NCBI RefSeq assembly: GCF_017876545.1
Contig: NZ_JAGIOD010000001.1
Location: 2,666,001-2,730,000 of the forward strand
Direction of reading: 5' to 3'
DNA: 64,000 nucleotides
Source of the DNA: Brachybacterium sacelli
GTDB taxonomy: Bacteria; Actinomycetota; Actinomycetes; Actinomycetales; Dermabacteraceae
Part shown: positions 43,374 to 51,235 of the stretch, in pieces
Layout of the letters: each line of letters begins with the position of its first letter
How positions within the stretch are numbered: the stretch's first letter is position 1
Translations under genes and position numbers: made by a program
Notes under the pieces: generated by a model
Database searches by the model: none
The model's input: only the letters and a program-made list of their open reading frames with translations
Told to the model about the DNA's origin: nothing

Positions 43374-44106
43374 TGTGCCTGTCGCAAATGGACGAGCGGA
43401 TCGCGGCGGTCAGAATGTCCGGCAGCATTGCCGTGTCGGCGAGGAGCGCGCTCGCGGTCGGCGGCGTAGACGGTCACGCCTGCGTCGTCGAGGTCTGCAA
43501 CGACTTGCGAGGAGGCGGGGACGGTGCGGACGAGCCGGTCCAGGCTGGCGACGACCAGCACGCAGACCTCCCTGCCGAGACGTCGGAGAGCGGCCATACC
43601 AGCTCCGACCAGGCACCCGTATGGAAACAAGAGAAGCGGCGTGGGGAGGCCGGTCATGTCCTGTGCTGCGCGGCCTCGTTTTGGTGGTCGAGGTGGGCTT
43701 GGAGGTGCGACCTAGCCTCGAAACCGCCTGGACAGCTGAGCTTGCGCGTCCAAGCGGCTCATCGCAGGTGCAGCGTGCCGTCACCGGAGTGATGTGACGG
43801 GCTTCGGTGGCTGGGTGACGAGATCTGGACTGGCGATTGACTTGGCTTCGGCGAAGGCTTGGACATCCTGCCGATAACTGGCGGCCACGACGGCACCATC
43901 GAGAAGCAGCATCCACCGGCGTGCGAGGCGGTCGGCAGGTTCGACGCCTGCCGCGGTCAATAGCTCTGCGAGGTAGCCGGTGACGGCCGCTTTGTGTGCG
44001 GCGGCGCGGGCGTGGATCGGGTCAGCGGGGTTGGCGATCTCGGCCATGGTGTTGACGAAGGCGCACCCCCTGAAACGGGTGAGTTCCGCACGCTCGGCGA
44101 CCGCAT
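42899..44106. repeat. Inverted repeat with 59380-60587
   Basis: Each base x here pairs with 103486-x. The repeat carries the HTH gene, resolvase remnants and the 3' half of tetR. It stops at GGTGGACCTCC on one side, the integrase/att junction, and at the IS3 target triplet on the other. Only a few substitutions separate the copies. Confidence 0.88.
43375..43657 (-). pseudogene. Serine resolvase remnant
   Basis: Minus-strand reading gives VLVVASLDRLVRTVPASSQV and VADLDDAGVTVYAADRE, the middle of a small serine recombinase catalytic domain. The N-terminal Ser region and the C-terminus are missing and the frame shifts after the last motif. It converges with the HTH gene, whose stop overlaps its end. 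The same remnant lies at 59829-60111 on the other strand. Confidence 0.65.
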
Positions 44107-44353
44107 CGAACACCGCTAACGGCTCATTCCCCAGTTCAGCGACCCGCGTCCGCAGCCAGGTGCGGTATTCGGCGTCATAGTCGTCGAGCATCGCCGCGAC
44201 AAGTTCGTCCTTGCCTGCGAAGTGTCGGTAGAACGATGCCCGGCCGACCCCGGACTCCTCAAGGAGTCGCTCAAGACCGACCGCTCGCACGCCCTCGGAG
44301 TAGAAGAGCTCCCCGGCCGCCGCCAGGAGCCGCTGCCGCGCTTTGACCGCCAT
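43781..44353 (-). CDS. TetR-family repressor (intact copy)
   Basis: About 190 residues. HTH LFYSEGVRAVGLERLLEESG and ASFYRHFAGKDELVAAMLDD; ligand domain LTRFRGCAFVNTMAEIANPA with the C-terminal part typical of TetR_C_33-like repressors. Start ATG at 44353. It faces the MFS gene at 44456 with the long palindrome between them. The left-arm copy is split by IS3-A. Confidence 0.87.
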   Translation of the reverse strand: MAVKARQRLLAAAGELFYSEGVRAVGLERLLEESGVGRASFYRHFAGKDELVAAMLDDYDAEYRTWLRTRVAELGNEPLAVFDAVAERAELTRFRGCAFVNTMAEIANPADPIHARAAAHKAAVTGYLAELLTAAGVEPADRLARRWMLLLDGAVVAASYRQDVQAFAEAKSIASPDLVTQPPKPVTSLR

Positions 44354-44387
44354 GCCCACCAGAGTAGTGCCACTTGACCCCAGATGG

Positions 44388-44426
44388 AACCAGTCGGTAC
44401 CGTTGCAAAGACGGCACCGACTGGTT
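44388..44426. promoter_or_regulatory. tetR/MFS operator (right arm)
   Basis: Same 16-bp-arm palindrome as at 39001-39039, here between intact tetR and its MFS partner, so this copy should still be regulated. Confidence 0.78.
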
Positions 44427-44455
44427 CTGTTTGACGAGGGAAGGCAGCATCAACC

Positions 44456-45742
44456 GTGGAAGAGAACGGACAGAAGACCGCCCGCGGAGCACACCGGCTT
44501 CCTGCCGGGGTCCTCGTGCTCGCCCTGGGTGTATTCGTCATCGGCACCGGCGAGTTTGTCCTGGCCGGCCTGATCCCGCTGCTCGCCGCTGACTTCGCCC
44601 TGAGCTATGGTGCGGCGGGACAGGTGGTGACCGTCTTCGCTCTCACGTGTGCGCTCGCCGCTCCGATCATGACCACGGTGACCGCAAAGTGGCCTCGCAA
44701 GCACGTGCTGCTGACCGCTGGTGTGGTGTACCTGGTCGGTGCCGTCGCCACCGCCCTGGCACCGACCTTCGGGTTCTTGCTGGCTGGGCAGATCGTCGCG
44801 GCAGTGGGCACCGGCCTGTTCATCCCCAACGCGTCGGTCACCGCCGCGGGGCTGGTCGCCAAGGATGCCGGTGGGCGAGCGATCGCAGCGGTGGTCACCG
44901 GGTTCACTCTCGCAGTCGCCTTCGGGGCACCCGCTGGCACCGCGATCGGCGCGCTGTACGGCTGGCGGATCACGATGTGGCTGGCTGCCGGTGTCGCCGT
45001 GCTCGGCGTGATCGGCGTGGCAGCACTCATCCCCCGTTCCGTCGGCGTCGCCGACACGGGCGGTGGGCTTCGACAGCGACTGGCACCGCTGCGCGACCGC
45101 CGCGTGCTGGCGCTGCTGGCCACCACTCTGGTGGCCTTCACTGCCGTCTACATCCCCTACACCTACATCGGTGCGATCTTCGCCCCGGCGACCAACGGTG
45201 ACGGGGTACGGCTCGGGCTCCTGATGACCACATTGGGCGTCACCGGCGCCATCGGCAACCTCGCGGCGGGGCGTCTGGTCGACCGGCAAGGCGGCTCATT
45301 GGTCGTGTTCTTCGCGTTGCTGTGGTTGATCCTCAGCTTCGCCATCATCGCACTCACCCACACCGTCTACGCCTGGTCACTCGCCGCAATCGGGTTCTAC
45401 GGCATCGCAGCATTCGCCATCACCACCCCACAACAGCACCGTCTCATTTCTCACGACCCCGATAAGGCCTCGGTGGTGCTGTCGTTGAATCAGGCCGTCC
45501 TCTACCTCGCCATCGGTGTCTCGGGAATCGTCGGCGCAGCCGGCATCGAGATGGTGGGGACCGACCATGTGGCCTGGATCGCGGCGGCGCTCGCCATCCT
45601 CGCCATCGCCCTCTCGACACTGGGACGACCGCGGACCCCAGATCCAGGTCATCACGCACCTCTCGCCGACCACGACACCGGTACTCCTGCATCAGCATCA
45701 CCGCACTTAACTTCTGACTCCGACAGCCGGAAAAACCCATAG
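44456..45742 (+). CDS. MFS efflux transporter (DHA1), right-arm copy
   Basis: Identical in sequence to 37685-38971 (428 residues, 12 helices, FVIGTGEFVLAGLIP signature). GTG start. Here the cognate TetR is intact, whereas the left-arm copy has lost its repressor half and may be expressed constitutively unless this TetR acts in trans on both operators. Confidence 0.87.
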   Translation: MEENGQKTARGAHRLPAGVLVLALGVFVIGTGEFVLAGLIPLLAADFALSYGAAGQVVTVFALTCALAAPIMTTVTAKWPRKHVLLTAGVVYLVGAVATALAPTFGFLLAGQIVAAVGTGLFIPNASVTAAGLVAKDAGGRAIAAVVTGFTLAVAFGAPAGTAIGALYGWRITMWLAAGVAVLGVIGVAALIPRSVGVADTGGGLRQRLAPLRDRRVLALLATTLVAFTAVYIPYTYIGAIFAPATNGDGVRLGLLMTTLGVTGAIGNLAAGRLVDRQGGSLVVFFALLWLILSFAIIALTHTVYAWSLAAIGFYGIAAFAITTPQQHRLISHDPDKASVVLSLNQAVLYLAIGVSGIVGAAGIEMVGTDHVAWIAAALAILAIALSTLGRPRTPDPGHHAPLADHDTGTPASASPHLTSDSDSRKNP

Positions 45743-45792
45743 GGCATGGTTCCTGTGCGCCTTCGGTAGAGCTGGCGGCATAGGGAGGCGAG

Positions 45793-46698
45793 GTGGGACG
45801 CCGTCGGAATGGCCGCCGGTTCGCTCCCATCCTCGCGCGAACGCACACGATCCACAGCGCAACTGGACCGGTTGCCTGCGACTGCGTGAAACTCATCTTC
45901 ATCCGCGCAGGCTCGGCAATCCTGCTCAGCGAGTTCGGGGAGAGGCCCGTCAATATCGGCGATGTCGTGGTGCGGGGCGCAAATACGCTGTGCGGCAGCG
46001 AGCCGGAAGGCTCGATCACGGTCACCACGCTCTACCTGGACCGCGATTATGTGATCGACCAGGTGTTCTGGCAGCACGCGGCGCTGCTCTCCGATCGGCT
46101 CGATGCGCAGGACTTCGCAGGCGACCTGTATTCCGAACCCGCCCAGATACTCCACCTCGGCCAAGATCGGGCTGGGATGCTGATGCCCTGGCTCGACGAG
46201 CTTGTCGCGCTCAGCCTCGATGGGCCATCACCGGAGCGCTTCTGCCGGCTCCAAGCACTACTCTTCGCCGTGCTCGACGTGGTGAGGCCGTACGTGAGGA
46301 CGACTCCGAAGCGGAGGTCTCCCACCCAACGGAGGGCCACTCACCCCGGTACTCCATCACTTCGCAAGTTCGCACCGTTGCGTGCCGAGGCACGGCAAGC
46401 CGTCGAGCTGCTCCGCGGTGCACCCGATCGGCGGTGGACGCTCCAGGAGCTTGCTGCCGCCGTGCACCTGTCGTCATCCCAGCTCGGCCGCGTGTTCGTC
46501 GATGCCTACGGCAAGACCCCCATCACGTACTTGATGACGCTCCGAGCCGAGCACCTGGCACGACTGCTGCGCGAGACCGACATTCCTATCGAGCAAGCGA
46601 TGCGTGAGGTCGGCTGGCACAGCCGAGGTCACGCGGCCCGAATGTTCTGTCAGGCGGTCGGCGTCACGCCCATCCTCTATCGACAACTCAGCCGGTAG
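45793..46698 (+). CDS. AraC-family regulator 6 (right-arm copy)
   Basis: Identical to 36729-37634. GTG start with GGGAGG in front; 50 bases behind the MFS stop. Followed by stub R5 in the same direction, the order AraC-then-relaxase-start seen at the intact traA. Confidence 0.83.
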   Translation: MGRRRNGRRFAPILARTHTIHSATGPVACDCVKLIFIRAGSAILLSEFGERPVNIGDVVVRGANTLCGSEPEGSITVTTLYLDRDYVIDQVFWQHAALLSDRLDAQDFAGDLYSEPAQILHLGQDRAGMLMPWLDELVALSLDGPSPERFCRLQALLFAVLDVVRPYVRTTPKRRSPTQRRATHPGTPSLRKFAPLRAEARQAVELLRGAPDRRWTLQELAAAVHLSSSQLGRVFVDAYGKTPITYLMTLRAEHLARLLRETDIPIEQAMREVGWHSRGHAARMFCQAVGVTPILYRQLSR

Positions 46699-46738
46699 CA
46701 GAACGGTCTTGCCTGACACGAAACCACACCTGGTTTCC

Positions 46739-46851
46739 ATGACCGTCTCGATGCGGGTGATGAGCACGGGTGTGACGACTACAAGTACCTGCTCCGCAGC
46801 CGCTACAACGCGGAGGAAGGTACGCCGTAGGGGAGCGAAAGTAGCTGCGTC
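46739..46851 (+). pseudogene. Relaxase-leader stub R5
   Basis: ATG followed by the traA leader with the same +1 shift and internal deletion as R4. It then has GGTACGCCGTAG and the common tail AGCGAAAGTAGCTGCGTC, also recognisable in R1, R2 and R6. CACACCTGG stands upstream. Confidence 0.75.
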
Positions 46852-46919
46852 TGCTGCTGGCTCTTTTGCGCGGATCACCTCTGTCGCTGGTGCGCGCGGG
46901 CTCGGATAGCCTTGAGACC

Positions 46920-47480
46920 ATGAGTGTTTCGGACGTCATCATCCTCACCGGTCCTCCTGGGGCTGGGAAGTCGACGACGGCTCGCGCGCTCGCTGCCTCG
47001 TATCCTTGGTCGGTGCATCTGCACACGGATGACTTCTGGCACTTCATCGCCTCTGGCGCGATCCCGCCGTACCTGCCCGAGTCCGACAGTCAGAACCAGA
47101 CAGTCATGCAGGTCATTCGCGGCGCAGCGTCGATCTATGCCGCGGGCGGGTTCCTGACCATCATCGACGGGATCATCGGCCCGTGGATGCTTGGCCACTT
47201 CCGCGACACGGAGCAAACCCTGGACCCGTCGCGTGTGCACTACGTGGTGCTACGTCCTTCCCGTGACGAGACGCTCCGGCGTGCTCAAAGCAGGACGACG
47301 CCAGACGCGCTCGTCGACGAGAAGCCGATCGTCTCACTGTGGGCCCAGTTCTCCGACCTGGGCGAGCTGGAAGACCATGTAATCGACACGACGAAGCAGG
47401 AATTACCCGAGACGCTGGTGGCAGTACGGAGTGCGATCGCAGACAAGCGCTTCATCTTGAGTGCGGCCTCTCTAAATTGA
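46920..47480 (+). CDS. AAA_33-type P-loop kinase-like protein
   Basis: 186 residues from MSVSDVIILTG; Walker A GPPGAGKSTTARAL (residues about 11-24), then HLHTDDFWHFI with a likely catalytic Asp. Resembles small ATP-dependent kinases such as chloramphenicol phosphotransferase, gluconate kinase or zeta-like proteins. No partner antitoxin is visible. It sits alone between stubs R5 and R6 and seems to be a cargo gene of its own. A resistance phosphotransferase is possible but unproven. Confidence 0.72.
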   Translation: MSVSDVIILTGPPGAGKSTTARALAASYPWSVHLHTDDFWHFIASGAIPPYLPESDSQNQTVMQVIRGAASIYAAGGFLTIIDGIIGPWMLGHFRDTEQTLDPSRVHYVVLRPSRDETLRRAQSRTTPDALVDEKPIVSLWAQFSDLGELEDHVIDTTKQELPETLVAVRSAIADKRFILSAASLN

Positions 47481-47660
47481 AGCATCGGGGGCTACCACTG
47501 CCAATTTCGTGCCGGATAACAGTGTCGGAGAGAGTACAAGCACGTCGGTCGAAATCCACCGGCTGACCCGGCGCGGCGAGTTCCGCGGTCTCGGCGCGAA
47601 CTGGCTGTGGAAGCGGACCCATGCCGACGGGGTGACCACGGAAGAGTGCACCTGACTTGC

Positions 47661-47816
47661 ATGACGGTCTCCATGCGGGTGATGTCGGCCGGTGATGGCT
47701 ACAAGTATCTGCTCCGTAGCGTCGCCGCAGCCGATGGCGACCGCTCGCTGTCGACCCCTCTGACGCGCTACTACGCGGAGCAAGGAACACCGTAGGGAAG
47801 CAAAGGTAGCTCCGTC
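47661..47816 (+). pseudogene. Relaxase-leader stub R6 (clean 44-codon frame)
   Basis: ATG then 44 uninterrupted traA codons (MTVSMRVMSAGDGYKYLLRS to YYAEQGTP) and TAG; the common tail GGGAAGCAAAGGTAGCTCCG follows. CGGAGC (in the Ala-Glu-Gln codons) and GCTCCG could pair as a hairpin. GTGCACCTGAC lies five bases before the ATG. Unlike R4/R5 the reading frame is unbroken, so a short peptide might be made. Confidence 0.78.
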
Positions 47817-47965
47817 TCGATCGCTTGGTTCTGCTGTTCTCAATCTACCGTGAACGCGGGTGCAGTGTTCAGCCTGCGCCCCGGGTCTCTAGCTTCTCGG
47901 CCAGAGCCGTACTGGACGACGTGGAGTTGAACTCGCACTGACACGCGGCAACCGGCCAGTGGCGT

Positions 47966-48334
47966 TCAGCTTGCGTCGGCGAGGCGAGTGGTCGGGGGGG
48001 TGCCGTGTCGGTTGCGTGCGCGACGCCATGCGACGGCTTCCTGGACACGGGCGCGGACCAGGAGGACGAGGCTGACCGGACCCATGATGATGAACTTCAT
48101 CGCGTTCCACACCGACCAGAGCACGACCAGATGCAGCCAGCCTGGGGCGCCTTGGTCGAGGGCATTCGTACAGATGCTCGCGATCAGCAGGTAGGGAACT
48201 GCGAGGAGCATCGTGGGGATGCCCCATCTCAGGTTGGGTCGGCGTCGGATCGCGTCGAGCAGCCGGTTGGTGGACATGTAGCGGCGCAGGTAGTAGCGGG
48301 TGTGGGCGCTGAGCGTCCAGATCAGGCGGATCAT
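47966..48334 (-). CDS. Small ICE membrane protein, second copy
   Basis: 122 residues, MIRLIWTLSAHTRYYLRRYM; the first 110 residues match the protein at 36091 with a handful of changes. The end differs because of a frameshift near HGTP (PTTRLADAS instead of DHSVPQP). The upstream leader with its hairpins is also conserved. Confidence 0.6.
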   Translation of the reverse strand: MIRLIWTLSAHTRYYLRRYMSTNRLLDAIRRRPNLRWGIPTMLLAVPYLLIASICTNALDQGAPGWLHLVVLWSVWNAMKFIIMGPVSLVLLVRARVQEAVAWRRARNRHGTPPTTRLADAS

Positions 48335-48484
48335 GGCGGGCCTCTCGTCACACGTGTCTCTCCGTCGAGGAGGCAGTACGTGTATGAGCGCCCAAGCTGG
48401 GCTGTCCCGAAGGACCCGCAATCGAGGAGGACCTGCCTCGAGTTCCACTGTACGCCGGTGCGCCGACAGACGTAACCCCGTGCT

Positions 48485-48672
48485 ATCTCATGCGCGAGTG
48501 TCCGACGCCGCGGGAAGGAAGTGATGTCGTGGGCCGGCTGGTGCGTGCAGGCAGGGCGATGAGGTGGGTTCCTGAAACAGGGGCCTCTGCCTGTTGGAGG
48601 TGGAGGCCGATCATGTTGACGAGTGTCGCGGCGACGGCTGCGAGGTCTGCGGCCGAGCCGTGGAAGGTGGTG
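48485..48672 (-). pseudogene. Relic of the cap2 3' end
   Basis: Minus-strand sequence matches the last 60 or so codons of cap2 at 35750-35936 (FHGSAADLAAVAATLVN in place of FHGSAADLAAVAASLVN, then GLHLQQAEAPVSGTH) but is frame-shifted near the end and has no upstream part. It shows that the duplicated segment once included the CBASS/membrane-protein junction. Confidence 0.72.
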
Positions 48673-48727
48673 ACGTCGTTCAGATGCTCGGTAAGAGCGT
48701 GTTGCTGAATGTCGGTGTCACCGCGAG

Positions 48728-48900
48728 TTACGCGGTTGGCGTCTCGTCGAGGTCGACCTGGAACGCTTCTTCGAGCTGACGCTGACCTGTCCTAGTGAGG
48801 GTGAGGGTGAGGGCCCGAGGCTGCTTGGCGGGTTCAACCCACCCGTGTTCCTCGAAATTGCTCTTAAAGTATGCACCCCTCGCAGCTTCCGCCGGCCTGT
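48728..48900 (-). pseudogene. C-terminal relic of a regulator-like gene
   Basis: In the frame ending at 48728, residues YFKSNFEEHGWVEPAKQPRA and LTRTGQRQLEEAFQVDLDE look like the winged C-terminal part of an ArsR-type regulator. The N-terminal part is missing; the upstream frame is only antisense to the MFS gene. Low certainty on family. Confidence 0.4.
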
Positions 48901-50091
48901 TCAACCGGGCTTCGTCATCGGAGTATGTTCGCTCGTGCGATTTCGGACGCGACGGTCGGCAGCGAGGGAGACCATAGCTACGGCGAGGGCGGCCAGCGCC
49001 AACAGGGCTCCGATCCAGCTCGGGGCGAGGAGGCCGGCTCCGGCGGAGATGCCGAGCCCGCCGAGCCACGGCCCGAGCGCGTTGCCCAGGTTGAACGGGG
49101 AGATGTTGCTGGTGCTGGCCAGCGTCGGTGCGTGTTCTGTTAGGTTCATCACGCGGGTCTGCAGGGCAGGGTTGATCACGAACGCTCCGACGCCGAAGAG
49201 GGCGAGGGTTGCCACCATCGCTGGTCGGTGGCCGGCGGTGAGCGTGAAGGCGGCCAGGATTGCCGCGAGTCCGGTCAGGCCGACGCACAGGGTGGCCATC
49301 AGGGACCGGTCGGCGAGTCGGCCGCCGACGAGACTGCCGATGAAGGTGCCGACGCCGAACAGGCCGAGCAGTGGAGCCACCCAGCCGGGGGCGAAGCCGG
49401 TGACGTCGGTGAGCAATGGCGCGATGTAGGTGTAGGCGGTGTACAGGCCGGCCTGGGACAGCATCGTGGTGGCCAGGGCCAGCCACACGCGGGTGTTGGC
49501 GACCGCGGACAGCTCCCGGTGCAGGTCCAGGCCACCGGTTCGGTCTGGCAGTCTCGGCACGAGTGCGGCCACGCCGATCAGATCGAGGACGCCGAGGATC
49601 GCGACCGCGCCGAAAGCAGCCCGCCACCCCATCTGTTGGCCGAGGAAGGTGCCCAGCGGCACCCCGGCGATCGTGGCGATCGTCAGTCCGCCGAACATGA
49701 TCGAGATGGCCCGCGCCCGCCGTTCGGATTCGACGAGATCGGATGCGAGGACTGCCCCGATGCCGAAGAACGCACCGTGCGCGACCGCGGTCACCACCCG
49801 GGCGGCCATCAGCATCTCGAACGAGCCGGCGAGCGTGGCGACCACCTCGCCGGCGATGAAGATCACCAGCAAGCCGATCAGGGCGGACTTGCGGGGGATG
49901 CGGGTGGTGGCGGCGGTGATCAAGGGCGCACCGATGACCACGCCGAGGGCGAACACCGAGATCAGCCAACCCGCCTGGGAAGCCGGCACGCCGAACTCGG
50001 CGGACAGCTCGGGCAGCAGCCCAGCCACCATGAACTCCGTGGTGCCCAGGCTGAACACGGTCAGCCCGAGAACGAACACCGCCAACGGCAT
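48901..50091 (-). CDS. MFS efflux transporter (DHA1, chloramphenicol-efflux-like)
   Basis: About 396 residues, 12 helices. LGLTVFSLGTTEFMVAGLLP at the start and ARVVTAVAHGAFFGIGAVLA in helix 4 are typical of the CmlR/Cmx/AraJ branch that exports chloramphenicol, sugars or arabinose-like compounds. The ATG shares its A with the stop of the heme-binding-type gene upstream (TGATG); GGGAGG is well placed. The two form an operon divergent from a marR gene. Confidence 0.86.
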   Translation of the reverse strand: MPLAVFVLGLTVFSLGTTEFMVAGLLPELSAEFGVPASQAGWLISVFALGVVIGAPLITAATTRIPRKSALIGLLVIFIAGEVVATLAGSFEMLMAARVVTAVAHGAFFGIGAVLASDLVESERRARAISIMFGGLTIATIAGVPLGTFLGQQMGWRAAFGAVAILGVLDLIGVAALVPRLPDRTGGLDLHRELSAVANTRVWLALATTMLSQAGLYTAYTYIAPLLTDVTGFAPGWVAPLLGLFGVGTFIGSLVGGRLADRSLMATLCVGLTGLAAILAAFTLTAGHRPAMVATLALFGVGAFVINPALQTRVMNLTEHAPTLASTSNISPFNLGNALGPWLGGLGISAGAGLLAPSWIGALLALAALAVAMVSLAADRRVRNRTSEHTPMTKPG

Positions 50092-50552
50092 CACAGATCC
50101 CTCCCTTCATCCAGACCGATCTGTGGACGATCGAGTGCGGTCAGCCCGGCCGCAGCGACGTGGACGTCGTCGCTCCAGTGACCCCCGGAGACGCCGATCG
50201 CGCCGACCACCTCGTCGTCGATCACGATGGGCAGCCCGCCGCCCATGGGCACCAGCCGGTCGATGCCCGTCGGCGCGCCAGCGGCCAGCACGGCGTCGGA
50301 GGCCAGTGCCTTCGACCACTGCTCGGTCGACATCTGCGACGCGGCGGCAGTGTAGGCCTTGTCCTGGGCCACCTGCACCGCGTTGAGTTTCGCGCCGTCC
50401 TGACGCACGAACCCCTTCAGCACGCCCGCCTGGTCGACCACTGCGATCGCGAACCGCAGCTGACCGTCGGCCACCGCGGCATCATCGGCGGCAGCGATGA
50501 TCCGCTGCGCCAACCCGGCGCTGACCGTTGAGATCCTCTCCACGTCGCTCAC
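50091..50552 (-). CDS. GlcG/HbpS-family heme-binding-type protein
   Basis: 153 residues from the GTG at 50552 with GGAGAGGAG in front. LRFAIAVVDQAGVLKGFVRQ, PMGGGLPIVIDDEVVGAIGV and a final DVHVAAAGL are the signatures of the HbpS/GlcG/DUF336 family. Such proteins bind heme or small organic molecules and often accompany oxidative-stress or efflux genes. No secretion signal, so cytosolic. Co-transcribed with the MFS gene and probably controlled by the divergent MarR. Confidence 0.8.
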   Translation of the reverse strand: MSDVERISTVSAGLAQRIIAAADDAAVADGQLRFAIAVVDQAGVLKGFVRQDGAKLNAVQVAQDKAYTAAASQMSTEQWSKALASDAVLAAGAPTGIDRLVPMGGGLPIVIDDEVVGAIGVSGGHWSDDVHVAAAGLTALDRPQIGLDEGRDL

Positions 50553-50602
50553 GTTCCTGGCTCCTCTCCATCCGGCGGGACCCGCCCGCCACGACTTGGT
50601 AG

Positions 50603-50648
50603 TTCCATGTGAAACGACTAGACTAGGCACATGATTCCACATGGAACA
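50603..50648. promoter_or_regulatory. MarR operator with 10-bp arms
   Basis: GTTCCATGTG and CACATGGAAC are exact inverse complements 26 bases apart, and a third half-site (CACATGATTCC) lies between them. They cover the marR start codon and the promoter region of both divergent transcripts, as expected for MarR autorepression. Confidence 0.75.
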
Positions 50649-51128
50649 ACCCCACTCGAAGAACCGCGCAGCCAGGCAGGCGAGGAACTGAGCGCGAGCG
50701 AGCTGGCCGCCTGGCGGGGGATGCTGCGGTTGACGCATCGGCTCCGCCGGGAACTTGGCGAGGAACTCACCGCCCGACATGACCTGTCGATGGCCGACTA
50801 CGACGTGCTCGTCGCCCTGGCCGCCGCGCCACGCCGGTCGATGCGGATGGCTGAACTCGCCGAGACCGTCCTACAGCCGCGCAGCAGCCTCACCCGGATC
50901 GTCGGCTCCCTCGAAGCCCGCCGACTCGTCGAGCGCTCACACGTCGAAGGCGACGCCCGTGGATCGTCCGCCACACTCACCCCCGAAGGCGTCCGGCAGT
51001 TCGGACGCGCCCACCGCACCCACATTGCAGGCATCCGCAGCCGCTTCCTCGAGCACCTGACCACCGACCAACTCGATACTCTCGCCGCCGCCTGGACGTG
51101 TGTGGACCCCGACGTCGTGGATGGGTGA
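50631..51128 (+). CDS. MarR-family regulator
   Basis: 165 residues. Winged HTH with MADYDVLVALAAAPRRSMRM, AELAETVLQPRSSLTRIVGS and the wing ERSHVEGDARGSSATLTPEG; helical dimer parts at both ends. It lies divergent from the HbpS/MFS operon. The start ATG is inside the operator, so repression would act on its own initiation. Confidence 0.87.
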   Translation: MIPHGTTPLEEPRSQAGEELSASELAAWRGMLRLTHRLRRELGEELTARHDLSMADYDVLVALAAAPRRSMRMAELAETVLQPRSSLTRIVGSLEARRLVERSHVEGDARGSSATLTPEGVRQFGRAHRTHIAGIRSRFLEHLTTDQLDTLAAAWTCVDPDVVDG

Positions 51129-51235
51129 GGCGAGTTGGGTCTGCCAGAGGTCACATGCAGCACATCGCCACCGTGACCGGTGGGAGTGGCCGAGGTTCGT
51201 GCCGGACCGCAACGAGGTGGGCCGTGGGAGCTGTG

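Larger units (their letters stand above)
44104..46816. repeat. Inverted repeat, right arm
   Basis: Mirror of 36611-39323 and undamaged at the tetR side. The outer end is inside stub R5, after GCGGAGG at 46816, where the two arms part. Confidence 0.9.

Noticed and set aside
44450..45289. 279-codon frame opposite the MFS gene (and its mirror at 38138)
   Set aside because: Pure shadow; appears in both arms only because the arms are copies.
46920..47480. Zeta toxin of a toxin-antitoxin pair
   Set aside because: Only the P-loop is shared; there is no antitoxin gene and the typical zeta motifs are not visible.
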